Program-made: the position numbers and the translations under genes
Source of the DNA: Chaetomium olivaceum
Lineage: Eukaryota; Ascomycota; Sordariomycetes; Sordariales; Chaetomiaceae
Assembly (NCBI GenBank): GCA_039881045.1
Contig: JAYWVB010000014.1
Location: 558,001-622,000, forward strand
DNA: 64,000 nt
Direction of reading: 5' to 3'
The notes under the pieces: model-generated
Told to the model about the DNA's origin: nothing
Seen by the model: only the letters and a program-made list of their open reading frames with translations
The model's database searches: none
Shown: piece after piece, positions 23,672-35,669 of the stretch
Numbering within the stretch: position 1 is the stretch's first letter
Layout: every line of letters starts with the position of its first letter

Positions 23672-25124
23672 TACGCTTGTCCGGGAATGAGAGGGTGCGA
23701 GTATCGTAATCCGTCGGGTAGCGCTGTCACTTCTCGTTCGGACAAGTGGTTTCGTTGAAGATGGAGATCAAGGGGACTGCGCCGATGCGTTATGGGGTTG
23801 CGTTATTGGGATGCGTTATGGAAATGGCGTGTTGTCGGGTTTAAAAGTCAAACGTTGATAACGGCGGTAAACGCCGGCCGGGAATCTCGGAAACGGGAGA
23901 ACGTTGATTGCGTGGCAACAAAGGGTCCGAGCAGCGAAGGGAGTTGGGAAGAGATGAAAATCAAACCGTAGAGGAGGAAGTTATGAGATCAAGAGACAAA
24001 AGGCAGGGATTTACTGAATCAATATGAAGTTGGCGAGTTGGTCGGTGCCGCTGTCAAAAGGGGCGCAGTGACATCGAAATCCACGTTTCGCTGCGTTTCG
24101 CTGCCATTCATGGCTCCATTCCGCCCCGCGGTCGCCCCGTCGGCCAGCTGGCGAGTCAGTTAGGAACACAAGACACGAATCACGTGATCTGTCATGAACA
24201 ACCTAATTTCCACCGACCATTTTCACCCATCGATGGATGCATGCAGTCGGGCTCGGGTCGGGTTCTGTCGGGCTGGGCTCTCGCCGGTAGCTACATGTGA
24301 ATTTTGGACACATCGTCGCCCGCAACCGATAGTTGTTTGCCACGTTCTCGACAGGTCAACCGACGTCCAGACAGTTGCATGCCATGGACTCGTGGTCCCC
24401 TCGGTGTTGAGGGGTCATCCCAGCCATGGACATCCAGCGCAGCAAATCGTTCGGAACAAGCTTTTCAGAAAGCCGGTTTCAGTTTCAGGGACAGATGGAA
24501 ACGTGAGGTGCTTTCGGCCCAGCGCGGCCCCAGCGGCAGTTTTCAGGCGATAACGATAAGACAGACTTGCGTGCTCGCCTACCTTGTCCGTAAACTACAC
24601 ATTCCGGCGTCGGAAGGCCGAGTCCGAACAATGGTCTTGGTTTGGGGGCGACATCGGTCTTTCGAACTCCGGCTCAACAAAACGGCCGAGATTTTGGTGA
24701 GGAGGCTGGCCCTGTCAATCCTTTCCCAAGGTGAGCGGACCTGTGCATCTCCATGCCAAGCAAGAGAGTTAAAGTTTCCCGCAGCACCCTCTTTTCGTTG
24801 CCAGCAGGTGCATACCCGTGTGAACCGGAGTGAACCACACCATCTTCTGTTCCGTAAAGTATCATCTCAATCTTGACATTTGATATTGCCAAGTATGGAG
24901 TTTTGGTAGTTCTTCGGTCCTCGGTTGCGTCTCAATTGCGTGCCGATCGGTTGTTCCCCGCACTCCGATCGCAGTGACAGCTCCAAGTTGCTTGTGCCCT
25001 TCCAGGCGCACCTTAAGTATATCGGGCGACTTCCGGCCGCGTCACCCGTCCGCGTTCTTGGTCGAATCCCATTCCACAACCGTTCACACCCGCCCACGCA
25101 ACGCGATCTTCCAACCGCCAAACT
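23672..25124. other. Divergent promoter region of two mitochondrial genes
   Basis: About 1.45 kb between LETM1 (-) and adenylate kinase 2 (+). No coding sequence is recognised. Frames at 24194-24900 are uninterrupted for up to 190 codons but lack any family-like stretch. Contains the CACGTG palindrome at 24179. Confidence 0.6.
24179..24188. promoter_or_regulatory. ATCACGTGAT palindrome (bHLH/Cbf1-type E-box)
   Basis: A perfect 10-bp palindrome with a CACGTG core, about 510 bp upstream of LETM1 and 940 bp upstream of adenylate kinase 2. TCACGTGA is the known Cbf1-type site of ascomycetes. Its place between two divergent nuclear genes for mitochondrial proteins fits a shared control site; function is inferred. 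Confidence 0.4.
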
Positions 25125-26009
25125 ATGCGCTTCCGAAAAGCCGCCCGTGTTATTCTTGTAGGCGCTCCAGGCGTTGGAAAGGGAACGCAGTCGGAGCGGC
25201 TGCTACAGAGGTTTCCACAGCTATCCTCAATCAGCTCCGGAGACCTGCTGCGGCACAATGTCAAGCAACGCACCCCCCTTGGTGCGTACATCCGCCCACC
25301 CATACTATCCCATGTTTATAGAATTAACAAATATGGCAAAATAGGAATCAAGGTGGAGAGCACGATGAAAGCCGGCGGCCTAGTTTCGGACGACCTCATC
25401 CTCCGACTCATCAGCAACGAGCTCAACCAGCGTGGGTGGCTCTACTCAGGACACCCGTCCGGCAACGTCATGACGCTATCCTCCTCCTCCATCGACACCG
25501 CGGAGCCCAGCCAGTCATTCCAGAACGATGCCGAGATGGCCGCTTTCCTCTCCTCTCCGGCACACGCCCGCGGTTACGGCCAGGCTCGCATCAACGAGGA
25601 CCCGTCCGCCTCCTTCCTCCTCGACGGCTTCCCACGCACGGCGCCCCAGGCCGACCGCCTTGACGAGATCGTGCCCATCAACCTGGCCGTGTCGATCAAG
25701 ACGCCGCTCTCAGTCATCATGGAGCGGATAAACGGGCGGTGGGTGCACGAACCGTCGGGTCGGGTGTACAACACGTCGTACAACGCGCCTAAGGTACCCG
25801 GCCGCGACGACATCACGGGCGAGCCGCTCGAGCGCCGGTCTGACGACAGCGAGGAGGTGTACCGCGCCCGGTGGAAGAAGTTCCAGGAGACTAGCGAGCC
25901 GCTTCTAGAGCACTACGCCCGCAAGGGCGTCCTTTGGGAGGTGGATGGCATGAGCAGCGACGAGATCACGCCGAAGCTTCTGCGTGAGTTTGAGCGGCGG
26001 TTTGTATGA
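25125..26009 (+). CDS. ADK2: Adenylate kinase 2 (mitochondrial GTP:AMP phosphotransferase type)
   Basis: Nucleoside monophosphate kinase keeping mitochondrial adenine and guanine nucleotides in balance. Exons 25125-25281 and 25345-26009, 273 residues. P-loop GAPGVGKGT at 13-21, SSGDLLRHNV for NMP binding, the core DGFPRT, then a long LID segment (GRWVHEPSGRVYN to PLERRSDDSEEV) with the R-x-D-D pattern, and a C-terminal helix. The N-terminus MRFRKAARVILV is short and basic, as in Adk2/AK3 enzymes whose import signal is uncleaved. The 63-nt intron (GTGCGT to AAATAG) is a multiple of three and has no stop in frame, so an unspliced transcript would encode a 21-residue insert between RTPLG and IKVESTM; removing it restores the family sequence. 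No frame break. Confidence 0.92.
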   Translation: MRFRKAARVILVGAPGVGKGTQSERLLQRFPQLSSISSGDLLRHNVKQRTPLGAYIRPPILSHVYRINKYGKIGIKVESTMKAGGLVSDDLILRLISNELNQRGWLYSGHPSGNVMTLSSSSIDTAEPSQSFQNDAEMAAFLSSPAHARGYGQARINEDPSASFLLDGFPRTAPQADRLDEIVPINLAVSIKTPLSVIMERINGRWVHEPSGRVYNTSYNAPKVPGRDDITGEPLERRSDDSEEVYRARWKKFQETSEPLLEHYARKGVLWEVDGMSSDEITPKLLREFERRFV

Positions 26010-27365
26010 TGGGGCTCGCGCCTCGGCGTATTCGGAGCGCCGCATACAACTTGGGCGGCGTGTTGTACTACCCTCAACGGTGTATAGATGGTGGCGGCAT
26101 GCTGATTAAACGGGAAGGCGCATGGCGTTTATGGGACTGAGTCATCTCGTCCCCGGGTCTTGGTCACATCTGGGCCCCTCGGGGCACCAGGAGATGTGAT
26201 TTTTACTTTGGATTTTGCCTTGACAGAGAGACAGGAATCATCTGATATATTATATTTTCTCTGCAGTATCGCCGCGACTGTTGTCTTGACCACCTGCCAA
26301 ATCGCGAAACTCTGTTAACCAAATCAACCCATGACCTCAACTTTTAACAGCTTAACAATCAAGAATCCGGTTCGGCCATTCAATATACACAATAAACAAA
26401 CATCGTCTCAACTCTAAGATAGTTACCAGGGGCAGTTCACGCAACTCCCCTGAATATTGCAGATCAGACCCTGGCGTGCCTGCCATCCTTCAAAGGACAA
26501 CGATGCAAGCCACCCCGCTGCTGCACATGCCCGCCTCCCCGCATGGTGGGGAACCCCATGCACAAAGCGACCAGGGCATCAACTGGCCACTGCACTTGCT
26601 GACTTGCTGCCCACCCTTCAAGCCCACCCTTCTGGAGACATCGCCGAGACCGCCTGCAGCAACCGTTCCAAGCCCTGATTCCTTCCTTGGCGCAACCCCC
26701 AGCCGGGTCTGGGGCGTTCGCATGATCTTCAGCCGTCACGGGCATGGAATTGTCTCAAACTTTTCTTTTGTGGTGACCTGGTCTCGTGTTCCTTCTCACC
26801 ATTGTCCTTCCCATCTTCGTCGCTCTCTTTCAACATCTGTCGAGTTTCAAAGGGCGGTCTCGCCCTAACTCAGGACACCCGACCCACCAATCTTCTACCT
26901 GGTCAATCTGTCACCGTCACCAACAACCACTTCGAAACAAGTTGGAAACCGTGTATCCTGAGAAACACAGCTAATATGATAGCAGAATGATTTGGTCGTG
27001 GTCTGATCAACCTGCAGCTGCTCTGGTAGCCGCTACTTGTTGACTACCTACCCAATGAAGTTTGCTTCGGCTGTTACTGTTACCGTGCACGACTTTCGTT
27101 TCAGTCTCTTGCAGAGAGAGACAAGGCTGTGTCACAAGCAAGCCTACATCAGCTTCGACCTTGAACCGCCAGACCTGAGATTTATATACCACGCCAAATC
27201 CTAAATTCAGAAACCATTTTCCTATATCGAACAGTACGGCTTTCCTGCTCTCCTCCTTTTCCCAAACTATACATGCTAACAGACTACTTCTACATAGACA
27301 TATATCTGCTATACCTCTCTTGTTAACAGCATCGGGCATTCCATCCGCTTCTTGGTCTAGTCAGC
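26010..27365. other. Intergenic, 3' of adenylate kinase 2 and upstream of the GH76 gene
   Basis: About 1.35 kb. The first 400 bases are A/T-richer and look like a 3' untranslated region. Between 26450 and 27365 I see only short frames on both strands. No repeat or RNA gene. Confidence 0.55.
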
Positions 27366-29307
27366 ATGCTTATTAACTGGGCCGTGGTCGTAGGTACGAC
27401 CACGGCCGTCTGCGCTACCTCTCCCTGGTTGTCACTCCCGTTGGAGCTCAAAGATGGAAACGGCAGCGATGCGGGACGCCGCGCCCTTCCGGACCTCGAC
27501 TTGTTCCAAGACATGTTCATGGCACTGAGCGACATGCAGGATGCCTACTTCCAGCGCTGGCTCGGTACCTGGCCTCATGGGATTGATTGGACTCGTGCTG
27601 TCATGAGCACTCATGTTGCTGCTACGCTGCGGACCATCTCTGACGAACTTGAACTCAGCCGACCAAACCAAGGCATCGAATGCGCCAGCAGGAAGGAGGA
27701 GGTTATTGCTGGGTATTTTGCGGACGTGATTGCCTACTACTTCGCTGAGGACGCCTTTTCTATCCGCAACCAGGCCTACGACGACATGCTCTGGGTTGTG
27801 CTGGGCTGGCTCGAGTCTATCCAGTTCATCGATGAACATAGCAGGTTTCTTTCCAGCAAGGCCTCCCGGAGTCGAGCACGACCCCCGGAGCCGAGACGTG
27901 GTATGGTAGTCGCTGGATACCCGCTTTCGCTCATCGCGCGAGGATATTCTGGGAGCTCGCTGCCAGGGGATGGGATACGAAACTCTGCGGAGGCGGCATG
28001 CTCTGGAACCCGCGTCTCATGCCGTACAAAAACGCCATCACCAACCAACTATTCATCTCGGCCTCCATTGGCATGTACCTCCACTTCCCCGGGGATCCCA
28101 ACCCCTCACCCTTCAGCAGCGATGCCGATCCCACACTCACCGGCAACCACCGCACGACCGAATGGCCGCCTCACGACCCAATCTTTGGCAGAGCCGCCCA
28201 GGAAGCCCACCGCTGGCTCACATCGTCCAACATGACCAACCGCCAGGGCCTCTACGCCGACGGCTTCCACATCTCGGGCCACAGCTCCGGCAGCAACAAC
28301 ACGCGCTGCGACGAGCGCGACGAGATGGTCTACACCTACAACCAGGGCGTGCTTCTATCCGGCCTGATAGGCCTCTACCAAGCCACCGGCGGCGGACCGG
28401 GACGGGAACACTACCTGCGCGAGGGCCACACCCTCATCCAAAACGTGATCCGCGCCACAGGGTACGATCTCGCGCACAACCGGCCCCTTGACGACGTCGG
28501 TGACCCCTGTCGGCCCATCCCGCCCTGGCGCGGGCTCGGCCGTCTTGGTGTCTTGGAAGAGGCCTGTGACGCTTTGGGTTCCTGCTCCCAGGACGCTCAG
28601 TCCTTCAAGGGCATATGGATGCACCACTTCGCCGCGTTTTGCGCCCCTAGTGCTCTACGATCCCGAGCCGCGCCGGCACAGGCAAGGCGTCACCCGAAGC
28701 TGAGGCCGAAGCGGAGGCCGTCCGCGTCAGGCACGCGGCCGATTGTAGGCGGTACGTGCCCTGGTTGCGTCACAACGCGCACGCGGCGCTGGGTACGCGC
28801 GATGCGAGGGGTCTATTTGGCATGTGGTGGACTGCGGGGCTACTGAGGCTTGCCTCTGGCGGGGAGGAGGCTTTAGAGGAGGCTCTGAAGGTCGCCGGGG
28901 ACGCACACCCCCCACCGCCATCGGAGGAGGATGGTGCGCAGGTGGTGGATTATCGGAACTTGGGGGTGCCGTTCAATGAGGTGTGGATGCGTGAGGTGGA
29001 TATCCCGCGGCCGGTGCCGAGTCCGGGGGAGACGGAGCAAAAACCCCTGAATGCGGCTGGCGGGGTGGTCTGGATGGTGGAGGGAATAAGACGGAACCTA
29101 GGATGGGGAGGAGAGCGGTGGATTCGGATTCGGATTCGGAGAAGGCAGGTGTTTGGGACCCCAATCTTCGCGGCCGAGGAAGGACGGTGGAAACGCAGGG
29201 CGGCGGACTGGCGGTTCTCAGGGCGTTATGGGTGGTTTCTGGTCATGAGCTATGATGATGGCGTTCGTGGGGAGGGTCTTGTGCGCACACACGGAATGGA
29301 TGGCTAA
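27366..29307 (+). CDS. Secreted GH76-type glycoside hydrolase (alpha-1,6-mannanase family)
   Basis: Predicted extracellular or wall-associated enzyme acting on alpha-1,6-mannan. MLINWAVVVGTTTAVCA is a plausible signal peptide. A single exon is proposed, about 647 residues after repair. The family is seen in the Asp-Asp pair of NQAYDDMLWVVLGWLE (residues 139-140, the expected catalytic dyad), WYGSRWIPAFAHRARIFWEL, GGGMLWNPRLMPYKNAITN, LYADGFHISG and YTYNQGVLLSGLIGLYQAT. The enzyme is longer than Dfg5/Dcw1 and I see no GPI signal. Breaks: one base missing near 27840-27845, after which the frame reads VSFQQGLPESSTTPG; and a net one-base loss between 28643 and 28690, after which it reads an EAEAEAEAV stretch and YVPWLRHNAHAALGTRDARG. 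The stop is TAA at 29305. The tail after about residue 570 is unusual and less certain. Confidence 0.75.
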
Positions 29308-29824
29308 CGGATAGACATGGTTGGAACTTGGGAGTACATACATATTAGAAAGGTTATGCTTCGGTTAGTATCATACACTTCATCGTTATGCTCTCCGTTT
29401 GGGTTCAGTCCCACCTCTGTTGCTGGGTGAAGGATATGGGATGTACTTGAAACCATAAGTCCGGCTGAGTTCTACATAACCTCTACTGCAAGCTATCTGG
29501 TCTATTCCCCTCTTTTGTGTCTCATGAGTAGATTGCTGTCATCCCATTGCCCTTGGATCTCCTTCCCTCGAACGCTGCTTCTCCAGGGTTAGGGTGACAG
29601 CGAGGTCTCCCTGGAACCCAGTTTTATCCCAGCCCACTGCAACAACACCCCGCCGGACCTGCGACCAGCATTATCTCCAGCCTAACAATCGACTCGCGAA
29701 CGACCTCGACTTGACAAAACTTAACGCTCTCTTTCAAGCTCTTCCACCTCGGTTTCGGAACCATACAATAACCACCTTCTACGACCCCCTACCCAAAACC
29801 ACAACCCACCTCCATCCATCCAAC
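29308..29824. other. Intergenic; Y14 promoter and leader
   Basis: About 520 bp between two plus-strand genes. The last 150 bases are C/A-rich and pyrimidine-rich, like a fungal 5' leader. No coding sequence. Confidence 0.55.
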
Positions 29825-30490
29825 ATGGCCGAAGAAATGGAGCTCGACGAGCCCGTCCAGCAAGGACCCGACGACGCCCCTTCCAACAACGGCAACAGCT
29901 CCGCCAAGCTGGCTGCCATGCAGACCCTCACCAAAGCCACCGCCGTGCGCTCCATCGAGGGCTGGATCGTCATGGTGACCAACGTGCACGAGGAGGCCGA
30001 CGAGGAGGCCATCCACGACAAGTTCGGCGAGTTCGGCGAGATCCGCAACGTGCACCTCAACCTCGACCGCCGCACGGGCTATGTCAAGGTACGCGACGGA
30101 CGGGACGTCACACAAGCCTCCCCCCCCCGCTCCTTTTTCCCTTCCCAACTTCTCCTCCCTCTTCCTCCCACTCAAAGCTACAACCCCCCTCCCAACTAAC
30201 ACACCACAACCCAGGGCTACGCACTAATCGAGTACACGACGCTCGAGGAAGCGCGCGCCGCCATCGACGGCGCCAACGACACCGAGCTGCTCGACCAGAA
30301 CGTGCAGGTGGACTTTGCCTTTGTGCGCCCGCCGCCGGGCAAGCAGGCCAACAACGGGCGGCTCGGCGGCGGGTCAGGCGGCGGCAGCGGCGGCGGCGGC
30401 GGTGGTGGTGGTGGGCATCGCGGGTCGAATCGCGGGGCAAGGAGCGGGAGGAGTCGTAGTCGCAGTCCTGGGGTGGGGAAGGATGATTGA
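29825..30490 (+). CDS. Exon junction complex RNA-binding protein Y14 (RBM8A homologue)
   Basis: Core exon-junction-complex subunit that pairs with Mago and marks spliced mRNAs. Exons 29825-30088 and 30215-30490 with a 126-nt intron (GTACGC donor, AACTAAC branch, CCCAG end), 179 residues, no frame break. The RRM spans about residues 45-130: SIEGWIVMVTNVHEEADEEA, FGEFGEIRNVHLNLDRRTGY and, after the intron, GYALIEYTTLEEARAAIDGA and VQVDFAFVRPPPGK. The C-terminus is an unusually long Gly run followed by an RS-like end (RSGRSRSRSPGVGKDD), consistent with SR-protein-type phosphorylation. Presence of Y14 shows that an EJC exists in this organism; budding yeast lacks it. Confidence 0.95.
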
Positions 30491-32080
30491 TTGATCGGTG
30501 GCTGTGGTTGTGGATGCGGTGACTAGAGGGGAATGGGTCATTTTTTAGGCGCTGGGCTAGACCTTGGGGATGAGGGCGCAAGAAGAGCCATGCGGCGCGG
30601 AGAATGAGCCGATGTGTCCGTCTGTCATATGGGAAGACCAAGACACGTCGGCATCTTGCCATGGCAGTTTGATAGTAAGTCATTGTTGTTCGGGTTCTTT
30701 CCGCCGCGAGCTAACAGCCGAAACAGGATCGAGTATACTGCATGTTGTATACAAGCCGGAGAACCATGCCAGGTTTGCCATCATACAGCTGATGTAGTCA
30801 TACTCAACAGTGAAAAAGGTTGACAGAGCAACCGCACGAAATAAAGATATTGAGAATACAACTCAGGTGGCCTAACGGTATATTGTCTTCGCAGACGGCG
30901 ATTGCTCATAGTTCATGATGCACATAAACTTGGATTTCGAGCTACCAAGCCCGGACGTCTTTGACCGTTTCTCGCGATATCCACGTCCAAACTTGTCCCA
31001 GAACGAGCCAGGTTTCCAATACGCTTCTTTCTCATATGGATCATATACATAGAAGGGTAATGGTATCAAACAGCCATATATACCGAGAATGACAACTGTG
31101 ATCGTACAGACTACTTCATATATATACCGTACACAGAATGCCATGAGAAGAGCCACCAATATCCCCAAGTATCCCTTTGTCGTATGATGATATCCGTAGG
31201 AACCGTGAAGGAAAGGAAGACGCGCCAAAACAACCGCTAATCACCGATCAACCGCAGCAGTAGGGCGATCCCGTCCTTCGGATATCACCGCTCTGGGGTA
31301 TTCTTCGTGTCCCCTTACATCCTACGACCAAATGGCACTGAACAATACAACTGCAAAAAACAACAAAATTAGTGGGACAGGGTGACAGTTCAAACCAAGT
31401 AGTAAATATGTCCACAAAACCAAGCAACTCCCAAGAATATATATAAGTCGCCCATACGCCCACCCAATCTCACCACATCCACCCCCAGCTAGCATCTAAC
31501 TCCTGAATACGCAACTGAACGCTCGCACACGCACGCCACGACGTCATGAACAGGAACAACTGATCAAAAGCCAATGAACTTCCAATAAATACCATTGCTT
31601 TGCTGATTGATTGATATATGTGTCCGGCCACACCCCGACGTGACATGACACTGACCAAACACTGACCAAAACACCCAACCGACAACACCAACACCAGCAC
31701 CAACACCGACCGCCCGGACCGCCATTGTATTACAAGAGCAATATATTGCGATATGATAACAAAAAAACAGAGGGTTGTGTGTGTGTGAGAGAGGAAAACA
31801 ACAGAGTAGGTATCATCTTTGTTCTCAATTTCAAGCCCAACGCGACGAAAAAGAGAGCAGGGAGTTGCGATTTGAGTTTTTGCAATGCAACCACTGTGTG
31901 CAGTGCGGTCCAATCCTTCCCCAACATGACTTGACTCGGATTCCTTAGTCAACTTCTTCTCGGCGCCGCTCTGGGCCTCAACCCTACCCGTCCGTCCCAG
32001 CCGCGTCTTCTAGCGCTGAATGCGGACGGAGGGCAGGTATATGCAAAAGTACTCGACGTTTCGCGATCGCCTCGCTTGGC
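30491..32080. other. Convergent intergenic region (Y14 / kinase)
   Basis: About 1.6 kb. A minus-strand frame at 31228-30872 has hydrophobic stretches but no ATG start or family signature. The rest is A/C-rich with a short GT/GA dinucleotide run near 31778-31795. I see no gene. Confidence 0.55.
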
Positions 32081-35000
32081 TCAGCCGGCCTCGCCACCCC
32101 TGGCCTTCCCTCTCCTCCGGAAGAAGTCCATAACCTTCCTCGCTGGGCCGCTGCTGCCGGAGTGGTCGTGGCCACGCGAGTACGAGTCGGTGTCCCACGC
32201 GTCAACGAACCGCTTGTTCTTCTGCAGGACGCCACGGCCCGGTTTAGCGGCGCCTCCAGGAACCCTGCGCCCGTCGTAACCCGCGTCTTGGTGGGAAAGC
32301 TGCGGGAGCTGCGGCGCGGATCCGGCAGGTCGTCGCATGTTGTCCACCGAGCCATCCGAACCGCCGCCGCTTAATAGCGGAGCCGGCACATAACCTTGGC
32401 TGGCAGACGGATGCCCGTATCCGTTGGCGGGGTACTGTTCTTGACGCCCATAGGGGTCGATCGAGGTGCGGGAGTCTTCATGGAGCTGTGCGTACATGCC
32501 GTCAAGGGTGGACGCATCCACCTGTTGCTCTCGAGCCAGGTCCTGGTCCGTGTATCGACCATACTGGTCGGCGGTCGGAGGTTCCTGGATAGGTAGATCC
32601 TGTTGTGAATCGAGCTGCGGGTCATCCTTGCCAATGCCGATCGCCTTGAGCGAGAACGATGCCGGGATAAACGAGAAACGCCTCGCATGCTTCTCCTGGG
32701 ACTTCTGCGAGCCGCTGATGCTGCCCGAGTTCTTCTTGCCGAGGCCGATAGAAAAGGACCTGCGCGAGCGCTTCGAATCCATCGACGGCCGGGTTTCATC
32801 GCCTCCCGAGAGGGAATTGTTCATGCTTACTGGCGGATACTTCCTGCCCTTCTCCCCGGCTGGTTGTTGCGGCTGCTCCGCCCGTTTGCGGTTCTTACCA
32901 CCAAACAGCGACCCGCTGCGACCGAAGAGCTTGCCGCCAATTTCGCCCATTGTGCTAGAGCGCTTGTGCCCTTTGGCATCTCCGCCCGGGGCGCCACTAG
33001 CGCTAGTTTCGGCCATCTCGGGGCCAAAGCCGGAAAGCCTGGCGAATTTCGGAGGGAGAGTGGTGCTGGGCCGCCCATACTCTTGAGGTTGGGTTTGGGG
33101 TTGGGGTTGTGATGTTGACGTGGGGATTCCGTAGTTGCTGCCACTTCGTGATGGTTGCTGGATCCTCCCGTGGGCGTTCGTATCCGCAACCTCAGGAGGC
33201 ACCGGCTGACTGTACGAAGGTTTCGCGCCCGCCCCGGGGCCCTTGGAAGCCGTCGACTGCATAGAGCCGCCGGTTGCGGGCCTGGCTGATGAACTTGGGA
33301 CTGTTGACATGTAAGGTGCTTCGCGCCCACCACGAACGGCTGCGGCTGATGAGCTCGGATTGCGGTGAGTGCTCGGCGGCCTCCTCGACGCGACCGGCGG
33401 CTTGCCGGACGTGTCTGCACCCGCATGGGAGTTCTGAGGTAACGGCTTCTCCTTGGGTGATGATGTCGCGCCAACATCGGCAACCTCCACAGCTCCTTGG
33501 CTCCCAGGATGAGCACGCGTACGACTGCCGGACGATTGAGTGCCTGACGATTCGCCACGTTGTGTGGTCGTATTGGGTGCGACATATTCCACCTGCACCG
33601 TACGACGTTTGTTGTCTCTCTGTTGCTTGGCTTGCGCAGCAGCCTCGACGTCGGCATCGATAGTGCCCTGTTTGCTCACCAGACCGCCAATCGTGGGCGA
33701 AACGGGCGTCTTCTTTGACGATTCCCGCACTGATGAGCTCCGCCCGAGGGCCGGGTTCTCCTCATCTTCTGCGGGCACCGTCGTGTTCTGGATGTCCTTG
33801 GGGCTCGTGGTACTCGATGTGATGAACTCGACAACATGGGCGTACTCGCTGAGCCAGCTGTGCCGTGCCACCTCGAACAAGTCGGCTCTTTTGCGCGGGT
33901 TCGGAACGAGAATCCTCCGCAACAGGTCGCGCGCGTGAGGAGTGACGTACTCGGGAAATGTGAGCGGAGTGTTGACGATGTATTTGTAGAGAAGGTTGAT
34001 ATTGTCGCCTTCGGGGTTTGCCGGGTCGTCATCAAATGGAAGATATCCCGCCAGCATCGCGTACTAAACAGACACATCGAGATTAGCGTGGATTGTGTGC
34101 AGCGTTAGTCAAGCCACTTACCAGGATAACACCGCAACTCCAGACATCCACCTTTCTTCCAGTGTATAACGAGTCACTAACTACGAGCTCTGGCGCTGCG
34201 TAGCACGGGCTGCCGCAGCTGGTTTGCATCAGGTCGCCCTTTCGTGAGCCATTCGGTTTGACTTTGTCCAGCCCCACACGCTTAACGAACTCGCGATCTG
34301 TCAAGTTCAGCTCTTCCTCCTCGCTCAGCTCCTCGTGCGGGTCGAACGTGTTGGCGAACCCAAAGTCTGTGATGATGATGTTGCGGTTCCGGTCGAGCAG
34401 AAGATTCTCCAGCTTCAAGTCGCGGTGCACTATTCCCTTCTTGTGCAGGTAGCCCACCCCGGACACAAGCTGGGCGAATAACCGCCGTGCAGCGTTATCC
34501 TTCAGATACCTGTGGTTCAGAATGTAGTCGAACAACTCTCCCCCGGAGGCGTATTCCAACACGATTCCGTAGTGCCTGTCAGATTCTTCCATCTTATGGA
34601 GCCGGACGATGTTGGGGTGTGTCAACTGCTTCAAGATGGCCACTTCGCGCATGATCTTGGCCATGCGTGAGGGGTTGCCGCCCAGCTGGTCCTTTTTAAT
34701 GAGCTTGATCGCGACCTAATCACTTCGTTAACGGGGCATGATTTAATCAACTCAGGGGACGACGTACCTGCACTCCTCCTTCTTGCCTCCAGCCGAGTTT
34801 GACTTTCCCGAACTCTCCCTCGCCAATTGTATTCCCCAGTATGAACTCGCCAAACTTTGTCTGCTTTTCGCGTCTGGTGTGATCGTGCCGACTTCTCCCG
34901 CCGCGTCTCGTCTCGTCTGCGGGGTCGGACATTGCAACCACGGGGGGCGCCGCCGCGTCATCGTCGTGCAGGCCCCCGTCCTGGTGCGGCTGGGCCATGT

Positions 35001-35669
35001 TTAGGCGTTCTTTCTCCCTCTCGATATCAACTTCAGGTTGGGAAATCAAGATGCTGTTCAAAATCTCGCTCGCCTCCCTCGATGGCCCGTTACTCGAAAG
35101 CGCGTTCGGGGGCGGTGAGCGGGTAGACGCTGTCGTCGAAGGGTTTCCATGAGCATCGCGGGTGCCATTTGCCCCGTATTGATCCTGGGAGGGTTGGTTG
35201 GCCCGTCGATTGCGGGAGCTCTGCTCGGACGGGTCTGTCCTGCCATTCGCATCGCGGCTGGAATCGGCGTGGGTCCGGCGGGACGAGTCAGCAGAGCGCT
35301 CGCTGGGCTGAGTCCGTCGGGAACTCGATGTCCGCGGAGGGACAGCGGTCGGCATGTTACGTCTTCGGTCCGCGAACTGTAGTTCAGAAGGGTCTGCGGC
35401 GGAGATCACCGGCATTGTCACCGGTGAGGCGACGGCGGGCGGGAGCTCATTGGAGCGTTGGGGTCGAGGACCGCGTCGTCGTTAGTGCTGGGCCTGTAAG
35501 ACGACCGTTCGGAAAACGATGCTGGTGAGGCTCCCGAGGGTTCCTGATTTGCATGATATCCGGGGCCTTCCCGTGTCGGAGATGGATGGCCCGGCGGGTA
35601 TTGTCGACCAAACTGCGATGGAGAAGCTGACGTCGAATGATGAGGCACTATGTGGAAAGCACTGGACAT
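32081..35669 (-). CDS. Ser/Thr protein kinase, Kin4-type
   Basis: Exons 35669-34768, 34715-34122 and 34063-32081, about 1159 residues after repair. The N-terminal 270 residues are disordered (Ser/Arg/Asn-rich). The kinase domain has GEGEFGKVKLG, the ATP lysine in VAIKLIKK (first codons of exon 2), HRDLKLENLLL, DFGFANTF, an acidic insert (LSEEEELNLTDRE) before SCGSPCYAAPELV, DVWSCGVILYAMLAGYLPF and RRILVPNPRKRADL. The unusual insert between DFG and APE and the SCGSPCYAAPE block are typical of Kin4/Frk1 kinases, which in yeast guard spindle position. The 590-residue C-terminal tail is disordered with basic patches (KRSRRSFSIGLGKK, ARKVMDFFRRRGKARG) that could bind membrane or partners. One break: GGGG at 35460-35463 is one base short. 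Both introns have consensus signals. The Kin4 assignment rests on remembered family features. Confidence 0.85.
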
